Counted from the first letter of the stretch, positions 47,789 through 60,572 are shown. The stretch: DNA of 64,000 bases from Lumnitzera littorea (GCA_024138015.1 JAMXBB010000011.1:86046439-86110438), one strand, 5' to 3'. A program made the numbers and translations. The notes: generated by a model from the letters alone, not told the origin.

Positions 47789-48893
47789 GGAGATAACTTT
47801 TTTTTGTCTTTTTACTACAATAAAGATTTATAATTGAGAGACAGAAAAAAATTGCAAGATGATGCAAAACATAAATTATTCACCGAGTAAGTGTATGCAA
47901 ATGTTTTAGTTAATAAAGTGGTTCGATGAAATGGAATAAAGAATTATGTTCGGTGAAATGGAATAAAGAATTATGCTCTAAACATTGTGGTTACTAAAAG
48001 AAATATTTATTTAAGACAATTTCACAAGTGCAAAATGCTAAGGTAGAATAATTAGAGTGTTTGAATATTTTTCTGAAGGAGCGATCACTCCCCTACCCTC
48101 CAATTTATATACAACTCAATTGATCTGCACATCATATCTGAATTTCGAAATGAAACCGTTTTGAAGGTGTAATGTTTGAACTCTTCAAATTTTCAGACTC
48201 TCTACACCTCTAACTACACCGACATCTAAAAACTTTTCTCAACACAAAACTCGCTGAACCATTTAAAATGTTTGAGTACTTTATACACAATTCAAATTAC
48301 AATTTGACATCTAACCTTTCTACAATTGCAATTGACAGAAGAATGCATCCGAAATTATTATGGCATGGAGACAGCTTCTAAAAGGCCATGAATGTGAAAG
48401 AGAAATTTGAAGGCTAGAATAGGACATTAAAGGTGGAAAAAGTAAGGTTAGGTGGGCAAAAGAAAAAAAATATAATGTAGGTTGGTGTTTCTTGTTTTTT
48501 TTTTTTTAAATAACAAATGGTAAGCCATGAATTGCTGGTTAGATTCGAAGGGCAATTCAAGCCCAACCACATCTAAGCTAAGTCGGTTCACAGTTCAGAA
48601 CTAGCTCTTGCATAAGTTTAAACGCACAATGAGGTGCCTTAATCCTCTACCCTCTATACTTAAGGGTTTACACATATCTTCTTTATTCTTCATAATATTT
48701 ATAGTATTTCTAGTAACAACATTAATCACCTGTTATAAGGAGCTTATAGGGAACTTAATAATATTGCCTAAAATTTCTATATCACATGTGTACCCATAAT
48801 AAGAAAACCGCCTTGTAAATAAGATATTGCAAGACTTTAAATAGTTACTTATTAAGGTTTTCGATTTTAGTTCATTAACTCATTGATAGGACT
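47789..48893. other. Spacer between the hAT relic and element C, no gene seen
   Basis: AT-rich and non-coding. An exact short duplication lies at 47930-47979 (CGGTGAAATGGAATAAAGAATTATG-like words, read as about 25-base units). The left end of the hAT element should lie here but no terminal repeat was recognised. Confidence 0.45.
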
Positions 48894-49713
48894 CAAACCC
48901 CTAGACCGATCATAAGAAGCCGAGTTAGAGGACTTTAAGGGCTCACATAAAAAATACCAACTCTAAGCCATAGCTAAGACGGGGACTCCTATCCCAATCT
49001 GACCTCTTGCCGACCCATCTATTAAATCCTCACGTATATCCAACATGCTCCTGCCTAGCTACGAAGTCCTAATCCAAAAGGTAACTTAGGAAAGGCTAGC
49101 GAAGCCGAGCTCTCCAACCGACTATTGGCGCCTGACTCTAATTCAGTTAACTTTCTAACTAGATTGATTGACTCCCTAATCTAGATTAGGTCGGCCCCTG
49201 ACTACCAATACTTCACATTTCTACCTATGTTGTATCATACTCCTAACGTATAGCCATCAAGTGACACGTACCTTTTGACACAATGTTCCGGAATGATTCT
49301 TTCTATTCTGTACTGAATATTCTTTATCCCTTTTACCATGATTCATGTAATGTAATTGTAAAATACCCTTTTGTCTTTTTATACATATAAATTAACCCTA
49401 GTGGGCAAGTATATAAACCCCCACTTTCCTTGTACGCAAACATCTAACTTTTAATACAGAATTATTCACTTGAGCAACCTAAGTGTTCTCATTATCATTC
49501 AACTCTTATCTATTCCCCTTAGTAAGGAGTAGTGCGAGTGACCTCTCAATTCGGATCGATTTGTCATATTCGGCGAATTGTTGGTTGAGTAGGATCAGGT
49601 GGTGTATCATATCCATTCGATAGCTGCCCAGACTTTACTATATTTTTCTTTGTTTCATTCCGATTCACTTCATTGTGGTGCCTCTCCGTATGTCCAACCT
49701 TGGAGAAGCATCA
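48894..49713 (+). repeat. 5' LTR of element C
   Basis: 820 bases beginning TGATAGGACTCAAACCCC and ending GAGAAGCATCA. Homologous throughout to 60573-61417, including the block TTCTTTATCCCTTTTACC...GATTCATGTAA and the end CGTATGTCC...GAGA.GCATCA. Confidence 0.92.
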
Positions 49714-49720
49714 ACTTCAC

Positions 49721-49733
49721 TGGTATCGGAGCA
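49721..49733 (+). other. Primer-binding site of element C (initiator Met tRNA type)
   Basis: TGGTATCGGAGCA seven bases after the 5' LTR differs by one base from TGGTATCAGAGCA, the plant initiator methionine tRNA complement. Confidence 0.85.
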
Positions 49734-49979
49734 CGATTCCATGAGGGAGTGTAAGAAGTTGCAGTGAAGTTTTTGTTCACTTTACTGTTAGTAGCTGCTG
49801 TGTTCTTTCCATAACTGTTGCAGCATGTTGGTGTGACAGCAAGAGTGGTTTTATTGTTACTCAGTTTTACTTTGTTTTTAATTACGAAAACAAAGCAAGT
49901 TTGTTTCTATCTTATTTAAGTGACTATCAGGTGTTGAAGTTGTTAACCAGTTGTTAATTCGTTTGAGAAGTAGCGTACT

Positions 49980-50785
49980 ATGTCAGATTTAAGTATTCAG
50001 GGAGTTATTGGTGACCAAGGTAATAGTGCTCAACCTGGTCGTGGTTTTAATGATAGTAACACCCCAGGGTTTGTTAATGACAAACTTGACAGACTCACAA
50101 ACCTTGTTAAGAGTCTAGTCACCGCAATGCAAGTTAATAGGTAACAACCTCAAGGTATACAGTAACAAAACCCCAAGGATGGCGCCTATGAGAGACACTA
50201 TGGCCAAGTCAATCGAACCAATCACCCAATTTGACCTCCTTAAGCTGGAGGAGCTGTTAAACAAAGACTGAAGTTAAAAGAGATTATGAAGGATGATAAA
50301 GAGTTGGATGTTGAAGGGTTTAGTGAAGAAGAAGAAGTTAATTATTATCGAACACAACGACGAGGACGCCGAGTCCTTCGAGGGCTAGACAATGTCAAGA
50401 TGCAAATCCTACCCTTTAGTGGAAGTGGGAGATATAGATGAATACTTGGAGTGGGAAGAGAAGGTCGAGAAAGTATTTGAATGTTGTGGATATGAAGATG
50501 CGGTCAAGATCCAACTTGTTGCATTAAAGTTTACTAAATATACTACTATGTAGTGGAAGAATCTGAATGCTGCCAGGGTTAGAGATGGCAAACAAGGTGT
50601 TAGAACTTAGGATGAGATGAAAAGGTTGTTAAGACATAGATTTGTACTCGAGACTTATCTATAAGATACATTTGCAAAGTTACAGGAGTTGTGCTAGGGA
50701 AGCCGATCTGTTGATGACTACGTAAGGGAGTTCCAGATATTAATGATTCGAGCCAACGTAAAAGAGCCGAAGGCCTGTACAGTAT
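49980..50785 (+). pseudogene. Gag relic of element C, first part
   Basis: ATG at 49980-49982 begins MSDLSIQGVIGDQGNS. After stops and a frameshift near 50405-50440 the capsid-like block reads YLEWEEKVEKVF, then VRDGKQGVRT and FAKLQELC-GSRSVDDYVREFQ, with stops where TGG or CAA is expected. The reading frame ends at KACTV and continues at 53884 after the solo LTR. Confidence 0.85.
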
Positions 50786-53700
50786 TGTCATGCCCCGACA
50801 CAACAGAGTCGTAACAGCCTCGCTATGCAAACCATTCTAAGATAGAAGTTGGCCTTACAACCGCTATTCTAGATCTAATCTATACAAGGCATCCATGACT
50901 AGCTTGCTTTGAAGTAAATAATTCATAAATTAAATAAATTGCTTACTTATGAATTTAAGAAAAATAAATATCCACATTAAATTAATTTGAGTGTATTTAC
51001 AAGATTTGGCAATCTAATTATAATTTAATTGAGTAATTTATAAACTAATGCTAAAAGTTTTAAAATAAATCTAACTAGAGAATGAATTCTATCTTCTGTT
51101 TACATCCTCACTTCCTAAGATCCTACAGTTGCTAGCGTCAAGGTGATTATAAGCCGCTTCATCGCTAGTACCTACAGTAATGGTTATAAGGATGTGAGCA
51201 ACCATAGCTTAGTAAGTTAGGATGGAAGACTTAAAACTATACCACAAACACAAACACAAACAAGGTTATCAACCAAATTATTAGGAGCAATGCGTGTTCA
51301 AGCAAATGTCATCGCACGACGTTGTTCGGCCCGTCGTAAGATTAGAGAAATTGTGCTCGCTCTAATCCGAGTTGAGGAGTTGCCGTTAATGCAATAGCTC
51401 ACGACCAAACCTAAGCTTGTGCAATAGAGACATTACTCCTCCTACGACTACATTCGAACCATTGACTTCATCTTTGCCGCGACCTTCACATCTATCACTT
51501 AGTTTAACTAAGGATAAAGAAGGGACCCATTATGCTATCCAGTGATATCCCTTTCGAAGAGGTCAGCATTTAGCTAGAGAATCCTAAGTTTCCCCTAATG
51601 GGTTGTTATGCAAGTCCAATTTATATTTACAAGTCATATCTTTGTTAAGTTCAGTTTAAGGTGATCGATCACTTCATACAATATAAGCCAGAACAACAAA
51701 CAGAATCATAGCATCACTCATAATCAAGCACATGCACATAACCAACTATTTAACAAGCACAACCAAGTATAATCTCAAGCCTCCAAAATACAGCAATGTA
51801 TTAATCTTAACTTACCTTAACTTCTCACTTGCTCACTCGAGGTAGGACTCGTTCAGTCCATCACCAATAATCCCTATAATACCAACGTTGTCTCAATTTT
51901 CATATAACTGTTATAGATTAGTTTTTATCCTATAACACTTATTGTTATTTTTAGTTTAGGGTTTAATATGTCCAATTATTTAGGTTCTCAAATCTTTTAC
52001 AATTATTCTAGGTTTGGGGCTAGGTTCAGGTTCAATTTCTGCATCGATTTTTAAATAAGGTTCTAGTTCAATTTTTAAATATTGTTTTATACACGAACCC
52101 TAGAAACATGTTTCAACCCACAATGTGAAATTAATCACATTACTTCCAGATATTCTAAATATCATAATTACCCCTAGTTAGTATTTTATTTTACCCGATA
52201 CACTTAAATCCTTATTAGTGTATCGAATTTACTTCCGATGTGAGAAATTTTTACATTTTTCATACAATTACCTAAATTTAAGTTTTCCATCAGATTTATT
52301 ATATATTATTATTATTTATATAATATCAATTTTTATTCTAATATCTTTTATTTATTATATTTCAATAATTGCATATTATATATTATCACCTATTATATAC
52401 ATATTACATATCTAATATTTCTATCACTCTAATTACCATCTCTCGACATCAATTAACATTTCAAAATGTCTAAATTCTTCCCAAATCAGATTTGAACCTA
52501 ATTACCCTAAATTACTAAATTAACTTAAAATGTACTATTTTTCCCTATTATTTATTTACTACATAATTACGTTAATAATTACATCTAACACCTTAAATGC
52601 TACAAGTATTATACTTCAACAGATTTTAACATCCTAAAACATATAATTGTACATCAAATTAGTAATTACTCATTTAATTACTTAATTAACTCTAAATTAC
52701 CCATTTTATGCTTCATTTTAAGGTCTAAAAATTATCTAAAATTTTCAAAAATTCATTTTTCAAAAAGAGCTTCATGGCACTATTCTGTATTACCTAAGTA
52801 ATCTACACAAAAATTTTGGACTCAAAATTATACTCTTAAGGTCGTTTATTTCTAAACCGAAACATACTTGGTTTTACATAATTTCTTAAGGATCATATAT
52901 CACGGGACATACTTACATCAAAATAATATTTTTCCTAAAAACTACATACTAAAATATTTCAGAATAAAAAAATTCATAATTTTCTAAGAATATTTACTAT
53001 TTTTATAAAATTACATAAAATCAAGCTGAAAATCGAACACACTAATTTGGGTGGCTCCGGCCACCGTCGGTGGCCATGGTGGTGTCGACCCACCTTGGCG
53101 CTGCCACCACCGTATGGTGGTAGTGGTCATTCACTCCCAACTGCTCGTCGGGTCTGAGTTCTCTTTAAAAGCCCCAACCACACAGATTTTTGCTAAATTT
53201 TTGTAAAACCCTAATTTGCTCTCAATTTCGCCTCTCTCTAATTTTCTAGGGTTTTAAACTGATCAAATGAGATTCTAAAAAATTTAAGGTATTTATAGAG
53301 CTTTAGGGAAATTATTATGCGTTAAATTGATTTAATAATCGTCTTATCTTTTCTTCTCTTTTACTTTCTATTTTGCTAAATTTAATTGGTTAATTTCCTT
53401 CTTTAATTTTTAGATTGCCACACCCCACTTCTGGAATTTTCCTTATTTTTTCTTGATTTTTCCTTAATTAATTATGAATTTTCTTTAATTATTTAGTATT
53501 ATTTTAGCACATTTCGCTTATTTTAAATAATTACGCATATTTCTACCTACATGCAAATTCATATATAGTACAAATAAATATTCCTAAATATTATTTAGGT
53601 CATGCTATGATTTTTAGTATACATATAATTTATTTCTAGCGATTCGTTAATTATTGGAATGCATTTTATGCATTTTCGATAAATAACGAGTTATATACTT

Positions 53701-53878
53701 AAAATTTGAAAATTTTATATTCTTTTATTTTATTGCTTATTTTCTTAAATTCAAACTTATAAGATCACTTTTACTAATATTTCTAACTTTATTTAATAAT
53801 TTAGACTCGATTGAATCCTTTAACCGATTGCCCTAAATTCTACGAGTCAAACTTTAGATAGTTGATTGTGGGTCTTAT
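50786..53878 (-). mobile_element. Solo LTR of the long-LTR family, nested in gag of element C
   Basis: 3093 bases in minus orientation: begins TGTCATGCCCCGACAC, the reverse complement of the family's 3' end. It contains the CCACCACC patch near 53055-53130 and, read on the minus strand, TATAAAT at 53291-53298. Exact duplications AGTAT flank it at 50781-50785 and 53879-53883. The right terminus has lost the usual CA. Gag reads continuously from KACTV into SRFIFRLKYEI across it. No internal coding, so it is a solo LTR. Confidence 0.88.
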
Positions 53879-53883
53879 AGTAT

Positions 53884-54260
53884 CGAGGTTCATCTTTAGG
53901 CTCAAGTATGAGATTTGCAATATCGTAGAAGTATAGAGGTTTTATAATTTGGAAGAGACTATCAAGATAGCACAGAGGGTTGAAAAGCAAAGGAAAGATG
54001 TTCTGAGCCAACTTAGACCAACATTCTCTTGAGCCTCGGTACCACGCCGACCTGTTCAAGCTAAAGCTTAGGAGACCATACCGGGCCGAGAAAAAGAATA
54101 ACCGACCTGACGATAACCGAGCAGGACAACCAAGCTGAGCCGAGGTTAGGCCACCCTCGAGAATATATGAGAAAGGATAGACCTTTAGACAGAAGTCTAG
54201 CGAAGTGAAATACTTTAAATACTTAGGTTTCGGATACATGGCTACTGAGTGTCCAAACTG
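53884..54260 (+). pseudogene. Gag relic of element C, second part, with ruined zinc knuckle
   Basis: Reads RFIFRLKYEICNIVEV, a stop, then FYNLEETIKIAQRVEKQRK, typical of the gag C-terminal half. The knuckle at 54211-54252 reads Y-F-K-Y-LGFG-Y-MATE-C: three of the four metal ligands of CX2CX4HX4C are Tyr. Confidence 0.85.
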
Positions 54261-54359
54261 ACGTACTATGGTACTCTAAGGAGATGTAGTGGATAGCACC
54301 GACGAAAGTAAGCCTGAGGAAGAGAAAGATGTTCAAAAGGGAGAAGCTGAGGAGGAAGA

Positions 54360-54933
54360 AGAGACCTGTATTTATGCCGACTAGGGAAGAATGATGACCC
54401 TAGTATTGAGACAAGTCCTAAGTTCCTTGCCAAACTCTAAGGAGGACTAGAGGGAGAATTTGTTTCATATTAAGTGTACCGTTAAAGGCCAATTATGCAC
54501 AATCATAGTGGATGGAGGAAGTTACACTAACGTAGTTACGCAATCCTTTATGTAGAGGTTGGGTCTGCCAACCTCCAGATATCCCAAACCTTACAAGCTG
54601 CATTGGCTTCATGATAAGGGTACTTTGTACGTGACCAAACAAGTGACCGCGCAATTCAGTGTCAAAAATGTATACTGGGACAAAGTAGTGTGCGATGTCG
54701 TCCCTATGAGAGCTTCACATCTGTTGCTTAGACGACTTTGGTTGTTTGATCGACATGTTACGCACGACGAGTATAAGACCACCTATGCCTTTGTTAAGGA
54801 TGGAAGGAAGATAGTGTTGCAACCCCTAACCCCATCCCAAGTAAATGAGACCCATAATCAGCTCACTCGAGATGGTAAGAAGAAAGCCCTAATAATGAGC
54901 CGTAGAGAGCTCCGATCTGCTAAGAAAGCCGAT
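54360..54933 (+). pseudogene. Protease region relic of element C
   Basis: 54460-54560 carries IKCTVKGQLCTIIVDGGSYTNVV, with the retropepsin triad as DGG where DSG is usual. 54559-54933 stays open with PYKLHWLHDKGTLYVTKQV, then CDVVPMRASHLLLRRLW, then DGRKIVLQPLTPSQV. It ends in RSAKKAD, interrupted by the solo LTR at 54934 and resuming in frame at 57848 with EPMFLLIRRLME. Confidence 0.85.
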
Positions 54934-57842
54934 TGTAAGCCCTGAAGCCTAGCCAAGTAACCGTAGGTTTGAGCTTAAAACCTAAGGTTTAGGGCGATCG
55001 GCTAAAGGATCCAATCAAACCCAAATTATAAACTATTGAGAGAAATATTAGTAAAAATGACCTCGTAAACTTAAATTTAAGAAAATAAGTAGTAAAATAG
55101 GAGACTATAAAATTTTCAAATTTTAAGCATAATAATTGCTTATTGCCGAAAAGGCGAAAAGTGCAATATAATAACTAAAAAATTACTAGAGATAGATTAT
55201 ATGTATACAAAAAATTTTAGAATGACCAAAATAATAATTAGGAATGTTCAGGTGTACCCCACATGTATTTATGTGTAGATAAAAATACACGTAATTACCT
55301 AAATTGGCCGAAAACTAAGCAAATAATTAAAGAAAAATATAAAATAATTATGGAAAAATAAAAAAAAATCAGAAGAGGATAAGCTGAATCAAGATAAGGT
55401 TGTGGCAGGTCTAAAGCTGCAAAAGAAAAATTAGCCAATAAAAATTGAACAACCTAAAAGCAAAAAATAAAGGAATTTGGACAAAGTCTTGTTAAATTAA
55501 TGCATATTAATTACTACAATTGCCTATAAATAGGAAAAAAATTTCCAGAAGTCATTTGGTCAGTTTGGAATCTGAGAAAAATTAGAACATTGAAAAAATC
55601 GAGAGAAAATCCAGAAAAAAAAAAAACTGTGCAGATTAGGCAAGTGAAGTAAAACCACCACTCACCACCACCTGGGATCGAACCACCACCACCACCCTAC
55701 ACTAGAACCACTGCCTTGACCGGCTAACAACCTTGGACCGGGTTTGAACAACCAGAAAGCTTCGAACCGGTTAGTCATTTATTCACTTCGATTTTTGTAA
55801 AATTTTGTAAAATTAGTTATTTTGCCCAGAAAAATATGAAACTTATTATTCTGAGGTTTTATTATATGTAGATTTAGGGAAAAATATTTATTTAGTTTAA
55901 TTATGTCTGTAAATATAGGGTCCTTAACAAATTGTTCAAAACCGAGCATGATTAAACCGAAAAATAAATAAGCTTAGGAGTGTAATTTGGAGCTCAAAAT
56001 TTTTCTGTAGGATGCTCATATGATGTAGAATAGTGCTATGAAGCCATTTTTTTAAAATTAATTTTTGAAATTTTTAAGTTAATTTTTAGCCCTAAAATGA
56101 TGGGAAAATTGGATGATTTAGGGTTAATTAGGTGATTAGGATGTTAATTATATGTTTAGGGATGTTAATCTCTGAAGTGGAACCCTAATCATAGCCTTTG
56201 GGTATTAAGTATGGTTAATTAGGGAAATTAGGTAAGTAATATAAGAAATTAGTAATATGTGAAAGTGTAAATTAATAAATCTAAAAAAATAAGGTTATTT
56301 AGATAATATTATAATAGAAATTAGAAAAATAATAAATCTGAAATAACATCTAATTTTAAGTAAATATCTCAAAATGTAAGATTTTTACATATCGAGAATA
56401 AATCCGATACCTCAATTAGGGTTAGCGTATACCAAATAGTTTAGAATACCAAATTACGACCCAATAAGATATTTGAATACTCGAGCGTAATGTGATTAAT
56501 GTCACATTGGGATTCGAGCCTATTTAAGACTTAGGAATTAAAACTAGAATCTAGTTTAGGAGTCGAACCCCGAAATAGAGTACAACGAATCATTAGTACG
56601 TTATAGGTATACATGGGGAAAATGAGTTACATTATGAATTAGAATAAGAATCCATAAAATATAAGTACTAAAAATACCTATTTGTATTATAGGACACCTA
56701 GAGACAAATCAGCTCGTGACTAAGGGATCGAGGGATCGAGGGATCGAGGGATCGAGCAATCGAGCAATTTCAAGTAAGTTGGGTTATTACTTATTGTAAT
56801 AGAGTACTAGTTTTGTAGTACTCGGAGACATGGGCATGTATATGATTGTGAATGTAAGTAGTTTACGCATGTGATTGATGTATCTGAATTCATACTGAAA
56901 TTTGTATTGTGAGTGATTTTGTGACTGATTGAATTGGTATGAAATTGTTTGAGCACCCTAAACGAAATTTAATCTTAGTCGACCCTAATACTAAAAAATG
57001 TCATGCATTGCAACCCGTTAGAGAAACATAAGATTCTCCAACCAAATACCGACCCCTTCGAAAGGGATATGCAAAATGGTCCCTTCTTCATCCTCAGTCG
57101 AATTAAGTGACAGGAGAGGAGGTCGTGGCCCTGGGTGAAGTCAATGGTTCGAAGATAGTTGTGGGAGGAGCGAGGTCTCCATTGCATAAGCTTGGGTTTG
57201 GTTGTGAGCTGCTGCATAACATGGAATTCCTCAACCCAGATTGGAGCGAGTGAAATTTCTCTGATTTCACAACGGACTGGACTACGTTGTACGACGACAC
57301 TTAATTGTTGCATTGCATGAAAATAATTGTTTGATAACCCTGTTTGTGCTTGTATGCATTCATGAGTCTCCAATTCAACTTACTAAGCTGTAGTTGCTCA
57401 TACCCTTATAGATCCTTTTGCAGGTTCTGATTTGTGATCACTTCAAGTACTATACCGCCCTACAATTACCCAGAGGTTAGTCCGTTTGAAGCCAGGGGTG
57501 TGAGGATCAAGTTACTTAATATAATGTGTGACTAGAGTGACCATGTAATTAGGAATGAAAGACTGATAGTTATTATGTAATCTAGTAAACTGTCATGTTT
57601 GTGTGAAACTTCCTGGGAAGCCCTGTGGAGACTTATATATATATAATTATATATGTTTATTAGAAATTGTGATATTTATCATGATTGTAGTATAATTATT
57701 AATCGAACTGTTTACTTCAAAACGAGGAGTCGTCGACGCCTTGTGTAGATTATGTCTATGGTAGACACTGTGAGGCCAGTTACTATCATAGAATGGTTTA
57801 CATGGCGGGACTGTTGCGACTCTGCGACTTTGGGGCGTAACA
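54934..57842 (+). mobile_element. Solo LTR of the long-LTR family, nested between protease and RT of element C
   Basis: 2909 bases from TGTAAGCCCTGAAGCC to GACTTTGGGGCGTAACA: TG...CA ends with short imperfect inverted termini. Exact duplications CCGAT flank it (54929-54933 and 57843-57847). A TATAAATAGG promoter word is at 55525-55534 and a CCACCACCACC patch near 55680. This is the best-preserved copy of the family and the reference for those at 9430, 20963, 45279 and 50786. LTRs of about 3 kb starting TGT.ACGCCCC in reverse complement are reminiscent of the Tekay/Del chromovirus group; that is recall, not proof. Confidence 0.93.
56724..56755 (+). repeat. 8-bp tandem repeat (GGGATCGA)x4
   Basis: Four exact units followed by one degenerate GCAATCGA unit. 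The copy of the LTR at 45279 has a single unit at the same place (near 47078), so this is a local expansion. Confidence 0.93.
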
Positions 57843-57847
57843 CCGAT

Positions 57848-58890
57848 GAACCGATGTTCCTGTTGATTAGGAGACTGATGGAGATGAGGGAGTTATAGAA
57901 CGTTCCTAAAGAGATCTGAAGCTTGCTAAATGAGTTTTCCAACCTATTCCTAAAAGAATTGCCTAGAGGACTACCATCAGTCCAAAGCAGAGCACTGTAT
58001 TGATCTGCAGCCAAGTGCAGCCTTGTCGAACCAACTTGTATATAAGATGAACCCTGAGCAAGTTGCTAAGCTGAAAAGATAGGTAGACGAACTCATTGAG
58101 CGAGGGTATATGAAGGAGAGCATGAGCTCATGTGCTGTACCAGCTTTGCTTGTTCCAAAGAAGGATAGTTCATGGCACACGTGCATTGACAGCCGAGTAA
58201 TCAACCAAATTACTGTCAAGTATAGATACTCGATACTGATGCTCAATGACATGTTGGATAAGCTTCATAGTGCAAAGATATTTTCAAAGATAGATCTGCG
58301 AAGTGGTTACCACCAAATTCGTGTGAGGCCAAGCAATGAATGAAAGGTTGCCTTTAAGACTAGGTTTGGGCTCTATAAGTAGTTAGTTATACCATTTGAA
58401 CTTACTAATACGTCGAGAACATTCATGTGGTTAATGAACCATGTGATGCGCTCTCTTCTTGGAAGATGTGTGATCATGTACTTCGATGACATATTAGTGT
58501 ATAGTGCTGACCTAAACAACCATGTTCAACATCTTCGCCAAGTATTTGGCATTCTACGAGCTGAGAAGTTGTATGGGAATGTAAAGAAGTGCATGTTTTG
58601 CCAAAAAGGAGGTGATTTTCCTAGGATTTATAGTGTTAAGGGAAGGAATCCAAGTAGATGAGTAGAAGATTCGAGTTGTTTTGGATTGACCAACGTCAAA
58701 GAATGTCAGTGAAGTTTGAATTTCCATAGCCTAGCTTTTTTCTATAGGCGATTTATTAAGGACTTCAGCATAATAGCCACCCCATTGACTAAGCTGATAA
58801 AGAAGAATGAAGGGTTCAGGTGGAACAATTGAGCTAAGTAAAGTTTCAAGGAGATCAAAGAGAAGCTCACCTTGGCACCTATCCTTTCAC
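57848..58890 (+). pseudogene. Reverse transcriptase relic of element C
   Basis: Begins EPMFLLIRRLMEMREL. 58110-58343 has MSSCAVPALLVPKKDSSW and FSKIDLRSGYHQIRVRPSNE. After TGA and TAG (both expected Trp) it continues as GLYK-LVIPFEL. 58425-58661 has the catalytic YFDD at 58479-58490 and LYGNVKKCMFCQKGG. Then IQVDE-like and FYRRFIKDFSIIATPLTKL remnants follow. Standard Ty3/gypsy RT, nonfunctional. Confidence 0.92.
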
Positions 58891-58899
58891 TATCGGATT

Positions 58900-59360
58900 T
58901 TGACAAGCCCTTCGAATTGGAGTATGATGCATTGGGAGTTGGAATTGGTGCTGTCTTGATGCAAGAACGGCGGTTCGTTGCTTACACAATGAGAAATTGA
59001 GTAGCCTAGCCCTAAACTATTCTATGTATAAGAAGAAGATGTATAACCTTTTCTGAGCCCTTACTACTTAGCAACACTATCTGCTGTCGCGAGAGTTTGT
59101 TATTTACTTTGACTACGAATCATTGAAGCATCTTGGGAGTCAAAACAAGCTTTTGAAGAGGTAAGCTAAGTGGTTGGTGTTCATGGAAGGTTTCTCGTAC
59201 ATCATTTGGCACAAAAAGAGAAGTGCAAATGTGGTAACCAATGCTCTATCACGACAACAAACCTTGCTGAACACTTTGCAAACAAAAGTATTAGGATTCT
59301 CACTAATCACTGAGCAATATACTAATGACCCTCACTTTGGTTCCATTGTTGAATAGTGTT
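58900..59360 (+). pseudogene. RNase H relic of element C
   Basis: FELEYDALGVGIGAVLMQE is the start of the RNase H domain. SLKHLGSQNKLLKR and FSYIIWHKKRSANVVTNALSR are its end. Stops lie between. Confidence 0.88.
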
Positions 59361-59369
59361 GCAAAGGAC

Positions 59370-60568
59370 TAGTTGTTAGAGGATATTATCTTAAGGATGG
59401 CTATCTATTCAAGGACCGCAAGCTATGTATTCCAAACTACTCTACATGTAAACTGTTGATCTAAAAAGCTTACAGCGGTGGACTTTCAGGTCACTTTGGG
59501 GAGGTTAAGACAGTTAATCTATTGAAAGAGAATTTTTACTAGCCAAAGATGTCCATAAGGTAGTCGGTTATTAAGAAGTGTGTAAGTGTGCTAAGGTGAA
59601 GAGAGAACTTCATAGAGAGTACATACCTTTACCAACGCTTACCTTACCATAGGTCGACCTCAGCATGAACTTTGTCTTATGGTTGCCCCAAACATCTAAA
59701 GGGAAAGATTCTATTTTTGTTGTAGTGGACCATTTCAACAAGATGGTGCACTTCATTCCCTGTCATTGGACTAATGATACTTTATATTTTGCTGATTTGT
59801 TTTTGCAGGAGGTTGTCCAATTACATAGAGTACCAAAGACTATTGTCTCAAATTGGAACACAAAATTTTTGAGTTATTTCTGGAATACTCTTTGAAGGAG
59901 GCTTAGAACTAAACTAGTGTTCAGCTCCAGTAGCCATCCTCAGACCGATGGCCAGACAGAAGTGGTGAATAGGATACTAAGTAATCTGCTCAAAGCTGTT
60001 ATAGAGAACTTGAGGGATTAGGATATATGCCTACTAGTCATGGAGTTCGCATACAACCGAACTGTCCACAACACTATAGGGAAGACTCTATTCGAGGTCG
60101 TTTATGGCCTTTACCTAACCATTCCCCTAAACATGATCTGCACCCTAACAGTTACTAAAGAAAGTCAATCCAGAGTCAATTACGCTTGAGAATTACATGA
60201 ACTGCACCAATCTGTAACAAAGAAGTTCGCTAAATTCCATTAAAGATAGCAAGAGATTGATAGCCAAGGCCGCTGAACTGTTTCTTTCTAGCTAGGAGAC
60301 TTAGTATGGATTTACCTCAGCCTAGAGCAATTCCCACACTTAAGACAAAGCAAACTATCTCCTCAAGTTGATGGCCCATTTAAAGTCCTGAAGAAGATCA
60401 ACTATAGCACCTACCAGATTGAGTTGCTTGATGAATATGGTATCTCCTCTACCTTTAATGTATCTGATCTAATTCCCCATCAACTAACAGAAGAAGACCC
60501 TACAAGCACCCTAGAAGAACAAACAGAAACCCCTTCAGATTTGAGGACAAATCTTCCCGACCCCTAGG
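59370..60568 (+). pseudogene. Integrase relic of element C
   Basis: The zinc-binding region is near 59450-59600 (SGHFGEVKTVNLL, ENFY-PKMS, IKKCVSVL). Core 59660-59895 has MNFVLWLPQTSKGKDSIFVVVD, where the first catalytic Asp of the expected MDF is Asn, and IVSNWNTKFLSYF, where the expected SDRDTKF has lost its Asp residues. HPQTDGQTEVVNRIL keeps the Glu. The C-terminal end is GPFKVLKKINYSTYQIELL and FNVSDLIPHQL, then DLRTNLPDP before the 3' LTR. No chromodomain was recognised. Confidence 0.9.
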
Positions 60569-60572
60569 TAGA

